From assembly GCA_003952965.2 (NCBI GenBank), contig CM025852.1, forward strand, positions 13,778,533-13,842,532: a stretch of DNA of 64,000 nucleotides. Reading direction: 5' to 3'. The notes beneath the pieces were generated by a model, which searched no databases, had not been told where the DNA came from, and worked only from the letters and a program-made list of their open reading frames with translations. How positions within the stretch are numbered: the first letter of the stretch is position 1; every line of letters begins with the position of its first letter. The translations under genes were made by a program, and so were the position numbers. Shown one piece after another: positions 32,659 through 44,000 of the stretch. Origin of the DNA: Morella rubra. Its lineage: Eukaryota; Streptophyta; Magnoliopsida; Fagales; Myricaceae.

Positions 32659-35600
32659 TGAGGGGACCATAGTTTCTTCACCATCTACATTGTTCCTTGC
32701 AGTCGAATTCTCCTTCACAAAAACATATAGAACTCGAAAAAGCTCTCTAGCTACAGTCTACTCTTCTGAGTGTGACGCAACCGTAGCAGCTACTTGTAGG
32801 GACTCTTTTGGTCCCTGTAGAAACGCACGGGTTCGACTGTACATCATGCATGCCTTTCCTGCGGACTAGGGAACTAAATTTAAAAAGCAAGCTTTATAGA
32901 GTTATATCGGTAAAGAAGCATTATCTAGGTGACATACATAAACATCGCGCGTATTTTCAGTAACAAGAAGAATATCGTACCTATGACCCATTACAATGGT
33001 TGTATTGTATTAGGCACGAGTACTGTTTTGGGCAGATAACTGTTAATGTAGTCATCTAATACAAAAAAAAAAAAAGAGGTCAAGACAAAAATTCAAACTT
33101 TGATAAATAACATGAATATATATATATAATCAAAGTCTAACTTTGCTTATTAGAAACGGTATCATGACCCTTTATTTTATTATGTTCTTGATTCAACAAA
33201 CCTGATAATTGAATAAGATACAGGTGGAAATAAGGACGGATGACTCGGGATTAATAGTTGACTGGCCTTAATTTATAAAGATTTATAACAACATTTTTAT
33301 TGAAAAAAATTATAAATGAGTCATATAGGTTTGTCTCTTGCATATTAAAAAAAAATGGAAAATTGAACCAAAACTGAGTTGCTGCACTCTTTGTAATTGA
33401 CGTCAAATCATTGCATAAAAGAAAAATACACGAAATAATTAAATTTCTTAAAAAAAGTGTGCACGGTATAATGTGTTTTTTATTTATTAACGAATAAAAA
33501 AAATGAGAGAGGAGTGATGGAAGTCGAGAAACAAGGGGAAGCGAGAAATGTGGTCATTGCTGCCTTATGTGAGTCAGCCAGCGTTTTAGTGTAAACTAAA
33601 GTAACTGGGCCAGAGTACACGTGTTGAAAGGTGAGCGTTCAATTCGCTATCGGCTACCCGTGCAAGGATGGCCAGGGACGACCAGGTCGTTGTTCCGCAT
33701 GACGTGGCCATCTGGCATTCGTATCTTTTTGTGTCGGTCATACAATTATTCGTTAATTATTACTCCTTTATTGATGTTTGCGTGATCATAAGCCAGAGGA
33801 TATGTCAGTGCCAGGTTGGTTAACAGCATCCACATTTTCTTCCTCTGTTTTTCTCTTTTTCATTCCTTTTCTCTCGACATCTGTGCCTCTGAGTTGGACG
33901 GTAAGAGCCGTGGTGCAATCCAAATCAATTCCTGAGTTTTTTGGAATTTTGGATCAACTGATTAGTGTAAAAAAAAACTTATTAATCAATATAAAGTTAA
34001 CTTATTAATATATAATTTGAAATAGTCTATCTCATTTTAAAAATGAACATTTTAAACTCAAATTCATGTTAATTTTTTATTAGTCGCCTAATTTTTTATA
34101 AAGAGAAAACTTGTATGCTTGAAAAATAAGCTATAAGGATAGACTTAATTAATTTTTTTTTCTTAATAAGTTTAATATTCAATCCCTCTACATTCAAATC
34201 TTTTGACTCGAGGTGGTCCCTAAACACTCGACCAAGTATTAAAAATTCTCTCCAAATTAGGTGACTCACTTACAATCATCTTTGTTAATTATACTTTGTA
34301 CGTTAATCGGTCTGTTGAGGTTGTAGTTTTTTATATTTAACTAATTTTGTGAATAGTCGGCAAATAAAAAGTTCAATATCTCTTTGCATTTTAAAAAATT
34401 TTAAAACGTAATTTTATCTCAGAGGGTTTCAACCCATCAACATCCTAGTTTTATTGTTCTAGGGACATTTTTAGTTGATATGTTATTATTTCCTGGTGGG
34501 AAAAAAGTATCTTTAACCACCAATCATTCACCAAAAAAGATCCAATTGTTCCCAAGGAGTTTAGACATATATATAAATATATAGATCATATAAAATTTTA
34601 TAAATACGATTCCCCATTCTTCGATTCTTTTTCTTTCACCATCACATTATCCATTCAATATGTTTTATAAAAGAAAAAAAGATCATTCGCTTAAAACCCG
34701 AGAAACATAGACATTTATTTATGTCTGTCTACACATGTATCCAGAATGAAGGACATGGTCGGTTTTCCTGTCGTTCCTCTATAAATGGGAAAAGCAGAAA
34801 ATTAACAGTAAGAATCATGTGGAATGCATTAAATTATTTACATAAAATGTCAATCTCAATCGAGAAGGGTACTATATATTGGTGCATGCATGGAATCTCT
34901 GAAAGGTCAAGGTGTTTCCATCTTTGTTATAATTAATTAATTTAACTGATCAGGGAAATGGATGCGTGAAGTCTTCGAAAGGGCAAGGTTTCACATATCT
35001 TATTACTCGACATGTGAAATGGAGCAAGTTAATTGGTCCATAGGGAAACCGTCTGGTTTTAATATTATGCACTGAGAAAGTGGATAATTATACAGAGGTC
35101 CCCACGGTTAGGTAAATACTAATTGTGGTGGCTACTTAAAGAAGATCAGTTGTTAAGTTCGAAAGAGATAGCTATAAACTATGAATGATAAAGAGTTGTT
35201 AAGCAAATTAAAAAACCATTAGAGATTTGAAAGGTCATAGTTACAATTTTTATCACTGGATAAACAAAGTAGAAATAGAAAGTCATAGCTATAGAGTCCT
35301 TGACTTTGGGAATTTAAAAATATCTCAGTGACGCAATATCCAGAAATCTCTTCCTTCGTGAGTACTACGTCTTTTCAGTTATATGTTTGCTTTCTTTGAG
35401 TTAGCTTGAAATTATTGGGGGAGCTTTTCAGTCTGCAGAGGTGCATGAATCTGATCAGAAGGTGATATTCGGTGCCTCAATTTTTAAAGGAATTAGAACT
35501 TAGGCCTTAGCTAGGGGTGGATATTCCATAGCCTCAAGATGTTGGTCACCATCAATCATTTGCCAAAGTCATCTTCCGCTTGGTTTTATTGTGTATATAT

Positions 35601-36224
35601 TGGGGAAATATCCACCCCGTATTTATCGAGCGAAATTAAAGTGAACCTCAAATTTTAGTTTTTTCTAATTATGCTCCTCAAGTTGTAGAAAAAAATTAAT
35701 TGTCACTCTCCAATTGATGTGGATTGATTGAAATATCTCTCCAAGATAAAATTATTAACAAAATTGAGAAATTCAAAACATATGTTGTCCCTGTTAGGGT
35801 TCCGAATAGATCCTGAAGAAATTTTGAGGTGGCATGTGTCGTGTGTTTAGTTATTGCTGATTTTACAGCAATATTTTTTCAAAGTGACCAAAATGTTTAG
35901 GTTTAAGTAATTAACCACATGATCTTTGTTATTTGTAAGTAGAAACCACTGCATTTATTATAATAATAAAAAAAAAGTACTGCTATTATAGTCGTTTTGT
36001 AATGTCTCTACTATATATAATGAGATCAGGATAGATATCTTCATATGTGTTTGATATTTTTGTTCGTAATATGAAATGAGACTCACTATAAGATATTCCA
36101 CATGAAAATGACAGTAAAGTACCGTATCCTTTTATGTCATTTAAAATAATGTTGTTTGGTCGATTTCTAATCTTGAATATTAACCAGTGTAAAATGTGTC
36201 CCTAAAAATATTTAACAAAACCTA
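31253..36224. other. Long intergenic region upstream of GA2ox
   Basis: About 5 kb without a gene I can support. It holds a (CT)n microsatellite (32622-32654), an A/T-rich centre (33000-34600) and several short A/T microsatellites such as atatatata near 33118. The first kilobase presumably contains GA2ox regulatory DNA. Open frames here are short and lack family features. Confidence 0.5.
32622..32654. repeat. (CT)n microsatellite
   Basis: About 16 CT units, upstream of GA2ox in its reading direction. Confidence 0.95.
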
Positions 36225-36480
36225 CGTTATAGACCATTTGGGGAGTATGAGATCCTTCTTATATTGGTAGTATGAGGTGCCAATATGGAGTTTATATGCC
36301 TTAGGCTCCCTTCCACTTTGAGCTAGTTTTTAGAGGTGAGTTATCCTAAGGCATGTAACAAATGATATCAGAGTCAGGCACCGGAGTTGCGGAGCATGGT
36401 GAAATGTTATAGACCATTTGGGGAGTATGAGATCTATCCCATATTAGTAGTATGGAATGCCAATATGGGGTTCATATACC
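36225..36480 (+). mobile_element. TRIM (miniature LTR retrotransposon), 3' LTR truncated
   Basis: LTR-like repeat 36225-36360 (136 bp; ttatagaccatttggggagt ... gcatgtaaca) recurs at 36405-36480, where it is cut short. The 44-bp interior starts aatgatatcagagtcagg, in which TGATATCAGAG is one change from the plant Met-tRNA primer site TGGTATCAGAG. Tiny LTRs, a tiny interior and a primer site with no coding are the definition of a TRIM. Confidence 0.72.
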
Positions 36481-37203
36481 GAAATCACTTATGCCATACA
36501 AGCAAAAAAACTAAAGAAATCTTGAAAATCTAAAAAAGGGCATCCCAACACCACATTGGCCTAGAAAAAAAAGGATTGCACCAAAATGCCCTTCAAACAT
36601 TCCAACGACATAGTTGAATCATCAAAGCATATAGCATTACGCTCTCGCTATAAACACCACCAAATACATGAATGAATCATCTTCCAAATAGCATTTTCGA
36701 AGGGGTCCGCAAACATCCTCTTCCAACTCAATAGCACATCCATCACGGAGCTATAAACATCACCAAATACATGAATGAATCATCTTCCAAATATCATTTT
36801 CAAAGGGGTCTGCAAACATCCTTTTCCAACTTAATAGACATCCATCACCCTCAGTGGCATAACCCATTGAAAATTCAAGATTATGAGCCCATGCGTCCAT
36901 AACCCTCTAGCCACCGGACAATGAAGTAACGCATGATCAACCGAATCGTCATCACATTTGCAAAGAAAATACCAATCAATCACACACACACCCCTCCTCC
37001 TAAATTATCGATAGTCAAGATTTTCCCATGAGTAGCCTCCCATACAAAGAAAGAGACTCATAGGGACTTTTGTTCTCCATACCCAGCACCACAAAAAAGT
37101 CGAATTAGACCCACCCGCAAGGAGATTATACATCGACTTAACTGAGAAGACATCATCCTTAGGGCCCAACCATTGCACCTTATCTTCCTCACTTTTTCTT
37201 AGC
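36481..37203 (-). pseudogene. L1-type LINE ORF2 C-terminal fragment (zf-RVT)
   Basis: Minus-strand frames contain WLGPKDDVFSVKSMYNLLAG, then WCWVWRTKVPMS, and further on DHALLHCPVARGLW and RERNAICFDD, the zinc-binding region that follows reverse transcriptase in plant L1 elements. There are several frameshifts. An internal tandem duplication of about 103 bp is present (gctataaacaccaccaaatacatg... at about 36650 and again at about 36752). Endonuclease and RT are missing. The start of copy B at 44001 lies inside this fragment. Confidence 0.8.
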
Positions 37204-40200
37204 ATCGTTGCTCCAACTGTCCCAACAAACACAAATTTCGTCCCAAAATTTTTTTTGGAATAAATTCCATCCGTTGCCCCAACTGTCCCAGCAACTTCGT
37301 TACAAAAGGTTTGTTTGGGACGGAACAAAAAAAAAAGAAAGTACGCTTTCGGGATGGACAGATTTTCATGCCCAAATAATGTTGCCTTTTGAACGGACAT
37401 CAAAAGTAAATGTTTGAATGACTTTCAACGCTTATGTGAAACGTTCGATCGTCATCTAATGGAAAATTTATCTCCGTTCGATACGGAGAATAACCGTTCG
37501 AACCGAAACAATAATTTGACATACGATGCTTCGAATACCGTTCGAACGCAATAAAAGAAAACGTCTGTAACCGTTCTTAATGTGTTGTAATGCTTCGTGT
37601 CGAATATGTTCGAACAGTTTCAGACATTTAAAAATACATGTTCTATCTACATTCCAATGGTTAGCATTAGGTCCTTTGATTTCCAAATGCGGGCATTTGG
37701 AAATGCCAAAAAACTAGCGTTCAAAAAGCCAACGAACAAAAATGTTGAATTGTTTGAATTTGATGGAATATCGAATTGCACTAGCATTTGAACGCTACAT
37801 TTAACATTGGAATGGATTTATTTTTGCTTTTTTTAATTAAAAAAAGCGCTAAAAAATTATTAAGAAATAAATTAAATAAAGAATTTATTAACAAAATGTA
37901 CTGTTAAATAATTAGTCTCAATATTTGAAAAACATCGAAATAATTAAAATATAATACGCGATAAAACAAATAGTCTGTCTTGGCCATCGAGGTGGATCTA
38001 ACTACTTGTATTGCCAAAATATTTTCAGAAAAACGACCCTACTGACCAGATTATTGCTTTCTATTTCTTTCCATTACAATTAAATATGACAGTTTGAAAA
38101 ATATTGTATATGCCTTTGTTATTCTCTCCATTATTTTTCTCTGAGCATGATTAATTAATGATGTTAATATTGACAGCTCAGATTTGCGGTTCGAAAAACA
38201 TCTTGTTTGAACGGTGTAAAATCTTTCGTTCAAAAGGAGGTGTCATGCTTGCAAATTTAACATTAAAGCAATACCGTTCGAACATTGCACAAAAACCACG
38301 AAAATCACCACAAAAAACAATGGTCCAAAAACTCTCAATCAATCCCAAAAAAATATTTTTTTACTCCTTCAACATGCATTTAACACCCCTAAACACATAT
38401 GAAACTACCCATGGGCATTTAAATATCAATTTTGTCAACAAATTCAAGCTACAACAATACAAAATTTATACCTAAAAAACTAATAAATTCATTGATTAAA
38501 TTGATAAAACTCACCTCCAAACACAAACAAGCTCCATCATTGAATATTTTTCAAGAACAACAAGACAAAAAAAAGTAAGAAACAATGTAAAAAGAAAATT
38601 GGGCGATTTTTGGTGTTTTGAGAGGTTGGGGCTCATGGTCTTATTTGTGGTACTTGTGTCCCGGGCATCCGTTCAAACGTTCTTGATTTATTTTAGAACG
38701 TTACGCCAAAATAGAGGTGGAAAGAATTTCGCACATAAATATCCCTTTGAACTAGATTTCGTACTACTGAATGTGAATTTTTTATCTGAACAATGTCTTT
38801 AGTTGCCAAACAACCTTCTAACGGTTATCTACAGTACGTTCAAACTGTGCTTTGATAACGAAACACTTTCCTTTCTTACTTTTTAACGTTCAAACGATAT
38901 ATTTTATGTTCGAATGATATTCTCCAAAACTTAAAAATAATGTGATTATTACTTAAATGATATGTAATTAAATTATAAACACAATATTTTTATTAACTAT
39001 AGATGTATTATAGCACGTGTATAAGAGTATGAAAATTTTTTTAGTTCTTAATTATGTTTAAGTATAATAAACACATGTTACTATCTATGTAAGTATGATA
39101 GTAAATGTATGAGCTAGAGTATGAAAATTTTATTAATACTTAATGATGTGTAAGTAATTACAGACACATGTAAGTATCATATCACATGTACGAGACCATG
39201 AAAATATTATTACTACTTAATGATGTGTAAGTATCAATATAAACACAATATTATTAACTTTGTAAGTGTGATAGTACATATATGAAAACCTCATTACAAC
39301 ATAATGATGTACGTAATAAATTACAAGTACAATGTTATTTAAACATGTACGTACATATCACAACACATATATGAGAGTATAAAAACCTTATTTCTACTTT
39401 ATAATGTGTAAGTATAATAAAAACAATGTAAATAACACAAGTATGCAAGTATAAAAATCTTATTAGTACTAATAGGAGTATGTTATTATGTTGTGTAACA
39501 AATCATAAACACAATGTTATTAACCGTATAAAACTACGATCAGTACTAACTCTTACTATTTACCCTTAGTACTTAATATTCTGTACAACGTAAATGCAGT
39601 ATATACATATATAAGTAAGATATTTAATTTTGATAAATTTTTTGCTTTTTACATTTTTAAGTCATTTTACTATTTATTTCCTTGCCTTTTATATTCTTAA
39701 GTCATTTTATTATTTTATTTGAGTAACTGTTCTATGCTTACATGCAGACTGTTCAAAAGACTACGCGATCATAAATTGCAGTTGTTTCGAGCGTAATGAT
39801 GTGTTCAAACGATAGTCTAACCACCATTTGTTCTTTTATAACGAACCATTACAACACGTTCTAACAATGATCAGAGAAAACGTTCAAATAGTTTATGCCT
39901 TTACGATGGAACGGTTATCTCTAGCAGAAAACAACATCATTAGTATTACTGTACTTTCTAACTTTTTTAACAATCCAAAGACAAATAATTTTATGTAATT
40001 TTATTTTGAGATTTCTTAATATGATAATAATAATTTTATATCATATAAAGTATTTCTTATTGTATTTGTTTTTTTATCTTTATTTTATATGATAATAATT
40101 TCATCTTGATATTACAATATTTCCTAATATTTCATTTATTTTATTTTTAATAATAATTTAATTACCAAGTAAAAATATGCATAAATAAAAAAATAAATTA

Positions 40201-42637
40201 GACCATCAAGCATAAATCTTATTTTTATACAAATCTAACTGTTCGTAGCACTGAAATAAGCGTAAATAAACTACAAATAATATCAAAAATCAAAAGGGTC
40301 TTCTTCTTCTTCTTCAGCTCCAATACCAAGTCCCTCTCGACATCATCTATCCTCTCCATGATGTCTTCCTGGCCGTCCTTTAGAGCCTTCTCCAATGTCT
40401 ACTGCCTTGACTCAATCTGACTAGGTCTCTCGTCCATTGCTGCAAGACTACTAATGAAAGTAGCGATGGTTTGCTCGGTTGCGCCTACAATGTGTTGCTC
40501 TACGTCTTCAAGCAAAGTTGGTGGTGGTGGTTGATTGAGCCTCGGTCCAGATCGTCTAGAATATAAAGAGATGGAGGTCAAATGGCTCCATACACGCTAC
40601 CATAAGCATCGGTTGTGCTCGGTGGGCTGTGCACTCTGTATGATGGAGTGGTGAGCCAATGTTGTGGACTAAAATAAGGTAGAGCATATGCCAAAAGCCG
40701 AACAAAGATTTCTGTGACACGGATGACTGGATCAAATAATGATACTTTCTCGTCATCAATATAAGGATCTCCTCAACCAGCAATGCCACAGAAGGCTTGA
40801 CAAGAGGAAAGGCCCCACTCGATTCTGAATGGCCAAGTACTAGGAGATAATGTCGGTGGAAATCTTGACTTGAACTCCCCAGATGACGACTTCCCACTCG
40901 TCCGCATTTGTATCAACCTCCTATAACGTTGCGTAGAACTCCTAGACAAGAAGTGTATACGGGTGGTCGGTCCAAGAGAGCACGCGCTCCTAACTCTACT
41001 GGACAAGGATTTGATGGATGGTGCGACCCTCAAATGAATAATCGTAGAAATCCAGTGTCGCAATGGACCTCTCAACCACCAAGTGGCATTTAAAAATCTG
41101 CGCCTGCCTCTGCTTTGTACTCATAGGCGTGACATTTGGAGCCTGCAAAGAAGAAAAAGAACCTATGGAACGTTTCAACATTTTCTCTTAATTTGCCAAA
41201 AAAAAAAAAACCCTGTTAGAACGGTAAATAACAGCATTGAACAAAAAATGAAAGATTCGAATGGAAAACGAAAACATCAAACAGAAAACGAAAACATTGA
41301 ATTGTAAAACGAAAAAATCGAATGAACAAGGGTTCGAACTATATAATACAAACCTTCAAACGAAATTACCTAAACTCAACATTTTTGCCATTGCTCGATG
41401 TAGTGTAAAAATGGTGTGTTTAAAGAATAAATGTTCGAACGTAACAACCTAACCGTTTGAACACTATTACACGAAAACAAAAATGGCTAAATCGACTCGG
41501 TCATTTTCAAACTCCCTAAAAAATTAGTTTTCTATGTCAAAATCATTCTAAACTATCCTAAACTAACTAGAAACATACACATTCATCAACATGAAGTCAT
41601 TTTTTAAATTTTTTAGCATATTCAAATCAAAATCACCAAACCAAAATCAAAGGATAAAAACTAAAAAAAAAAAACACTATTTAATCCGTTAAAATGCATT
41701 AAAACACATATTTGGAGTATGTAGAGGCTAGGAAATAAGAGTTCTACCGAACCAAAAAGAAATGCGAGATTGAGAGAGAATTTGAGAGATCTTGTGAATT
41801 TGTGAAAATGTGAGGAAATGAGGCTCAGGATGGGGTATAATCGAATGCGCGTTATCGAATGTTTCATGTTCTTGATGTTCATAATTAGTTGGAACGGATG
41901 AAACCCTAGCACTCAAACAGTATTAAAAAAAATGATAATTGACTAGACATGCATTTATTATGGTAGGTGGGAATAGAGTTCAAACGTGTTCGAATAGTGT
42001 TAGGTTTTTTGAGATGCGGACCGGCGTCCCAAAAAGATACTCCTTCATTTGAATGGAGTTGTTTAAAAATGAAGGCGAACGGGAGTTGACATTGTTGAAA
42101 TTGCCGTTAGAACCGAGATATTTGTTTCGGTTCAAACGGATGGTTTGGTTTTGAACGAGAATCGAAATTGTCGTTAGAACGTGTATTAATAGGTTTGAAC
42201 GGTTGGAAACTTTTGGGACACATCTACGTTCATCTCAAATGATGCCGATTCATCTGAACGATTATTTTTCTATTCGAATGAGGATATCGTGATGGACGAA
42301 TCTGTCCCTAAAACTATTCTTTTTTGGGAATGAAAGATTTTCATTCTAAAAAATAGTCTTTTTTTTTTTTCCCTGTGATGGTACTGTTTTGTCCCAAAAA
42401 CCAACTTTTTTTGGAGACAGACAACTCCGTCCCCAAAAAAAAAAATCCATCGCAAAAAAAGGTAAATTTTGGGACGGTTTGAATTTTCATCCCAAAAACA
42501 AAACTTGATCTTTTTTTGTTGATGAAATTCAAAATCTGTCCCCAAAGAGTACTTTTTAAGATGGATTTTTTGGCGTCCTAAAAAATCCATCCCAAAAAAA
42601 TCAAATTTGTTATTGTGAAGGACTAATAGCAATAGTG
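37204..42637. mobile_element. Large CACTA-like transposon with motif arrays (copy A)
   Basis: The right end region, 42290-42620, has inverted and direct repeats of gggacgga/tccgtccc and ttttcatccc words and, read from the right, starts CACTATTGCTATTAGTCC (42637 leftward) then ttcacaataacaaattt, a layout like CACTA subterminal regions. The left part begins with similar words (cgtcccaaaattttttttgg near 37242, gtttgggacggaac near 37312). The interior carries copies of CGTTCGAACG-like motifs on both strands (for example 37495, 37539, 38275, 41432) and a protein remnant on the minus strand. The left terminus and a target duplication were not found, so class and ends are tentative. More motif copies occur to the right, up to 43080. 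Confidence 0.5.
40290..41190 (-). pseudogene. Putative plant transposon protein remnant (copy A)
   Basis: Minus-strand frames, broken by stops and a shift, read LVVERSIATLDFYDYSFEG, then EFYATL, stop, EVDTNADEWEVVIWGVQVKIS, and further on an acidic and coiled-coil-like tail (RLNQPPPPTLLEDVEQH, IATFISSLAAMDERPSQ, then KDGQEDIMERIDDVERDL). The R/E...FYA.L......VWGVQV.(I/F)S pattern matches the family usually annotated as putative plant transposon protein (Pfam PF20167 from memory). The same pattern in the same spacing is found in the element at 62463-63310. Function in the family is unknown. Copy B carries the same stops, so they are not sequencing errors. Confidence 0.65.
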
Positions 42638-43529
42638 CAATAATAACGGGAGCTAAAATATTTTGGAATTGCAGCGGATTTTGTGGATAAATATATATAT
42701 ATAATGTTATTTTTCAGATTTTGTTCGTTGATGTATTTTGTTGTAAATATTTTATGATACGAAAAATTGACACTTGGTAGCTTTTGACTCCTATGAATTT
42801 TGTGTACTGTACAATCTGATTTTATAATGAACAATATTAATGTAAAATATGTTAACATGATATTCTTAGGCCTAAATCGTACTTTCTAACATTAGAAAAT
42901 ATAAAAACACGTTCCAATGAAATAAGAGCGTTTTGCAATTGTGGTTGCAGTAACCACTACTGTTTGAATAGTAACATTAATTTATTAGAACACGTGAATG
43001 TCTACTGTTCTTTTATAGTTGGAACGGGAACTATTTGCCGTTCAAATGGTGTTGGTTTTCCGTTCTAATGCACCTGCGGGACAGATTTACTTTCCGCTTA
43101 AAAACTAATGGGATTGATCGAATTGTCCGATTCCATTCCGACAGATTTTTTTTTGGGACAAAATCTTAAAATCTGGACGATTTGTAACGGTATAGGGTTA
43201 GACAAATTAATCGGTCTCGAAAGGCCTAAAACTATTTGGGAAGGATTTTATTGTATCCCAAAAAGGAACTCTTTTGGATGGTTGACAGATTTCTCCATGT
43301 CCGAATTTTTTCTTGAAAGGATAGTTTAAAGTTTTTACGTTTGATCAACAAAATCTTTATCTGTTATGTTATGTGATTGATGTTTGAATTACTTTGGACT
43401 GCTTATTTTATTGATTTAATTAATATTTCTTTTTATTCACTTTTAAATAGAGGAATAACACATGTTAACCCTTTCTAGGTGTACATTATTTTTCAGATAG
43501 TCTCCAGAGTTCTCATCACTAACATATAA

Positions 43530-44000
43530 NNNNNNNNNNNNNNNNNNNNNNNNNNNNNNNNNNNNNNNNNNNNNNNNNNNNNNNNNNNNNNNNNNNNNNN
43601 NNNNNNNNNNNNNNNNNNNNNNNNNNNNNNNNNNNNNNNNNNNNNNNNNNNNNNNNNNNNNNNNNNNNNNNNNNNNNNNNNNNNNNNNNNNNNNNNNNNN
43701 NNNNNNNNNNNNNNNNNNNNNNNNNNNNNNNNNNNNNNNNNNNNNNNNNNNNNNNNNNNNNNNNNNNNNNNNNNNNNNNNNNNNNNNNNNNNNNNNNNNN
43801 NNNNNNNNNNNNNNNNNNNNNNNNNNNNNNNNNNNNNNNNNNNNNNNNNNNNNNNNNNNNNNNNNNNNNNNNNNNNNNNNNNNNNNNNNNNNNNNNNNNN
43901 NNNNNNNNNNNNNNNNNNNNNNNNNNNNNNNNNNNNNNNNNNNNNNNNNNNNNNNNNNNNNNNNNNNNNNNNNNNNNNNNNNNNNNNNNNNNNNNNNNNN
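43530..44000. other. Assembly gap (471 N)
   Basis: Run of 471 Ns. The sequences that abut it on the two sides are the end of copy A and the beginning of copy B of the same locus, so the gap probably joins overlapping contig ends. Confidence 1.

Larger units (their letters stand above)
36708..43529. repeat. Copy A of a 6.8-kb near-identical duplication ending at the N gap
   Basis: Matches 44001-50921 along its whole length. The offset is 7,293 bp at the start and 7,392 bp at the end, the change coming mostly from one difference near 38140-38200 where copy B has about 96 extra bases. Copy A ends at the last base before the Ns, and copy B begins at the first base after them. It holds the L1 fragment end, the large transposon with its protein remnant, and flanking A/T-rich DNA. 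Confidence 0.97.

Noticed and set aside
32476-32869. Frames on both strands across the (CT)n tract near 32.6 kb
   Set aside because: Open only because of the dinucleotide repeat (runs of Ser-Leu or Arg-Glu); no domain or conservation visible.
35960-36000. Possible left CACTA terminus (tactgctattatagtcg) for the 37-42 kb element
   Set aside because: Similarity to CACTATTGCTATTAGTCC is partial, the CACTA core is not intact, and the TRIM and L1 lie between it and the element.
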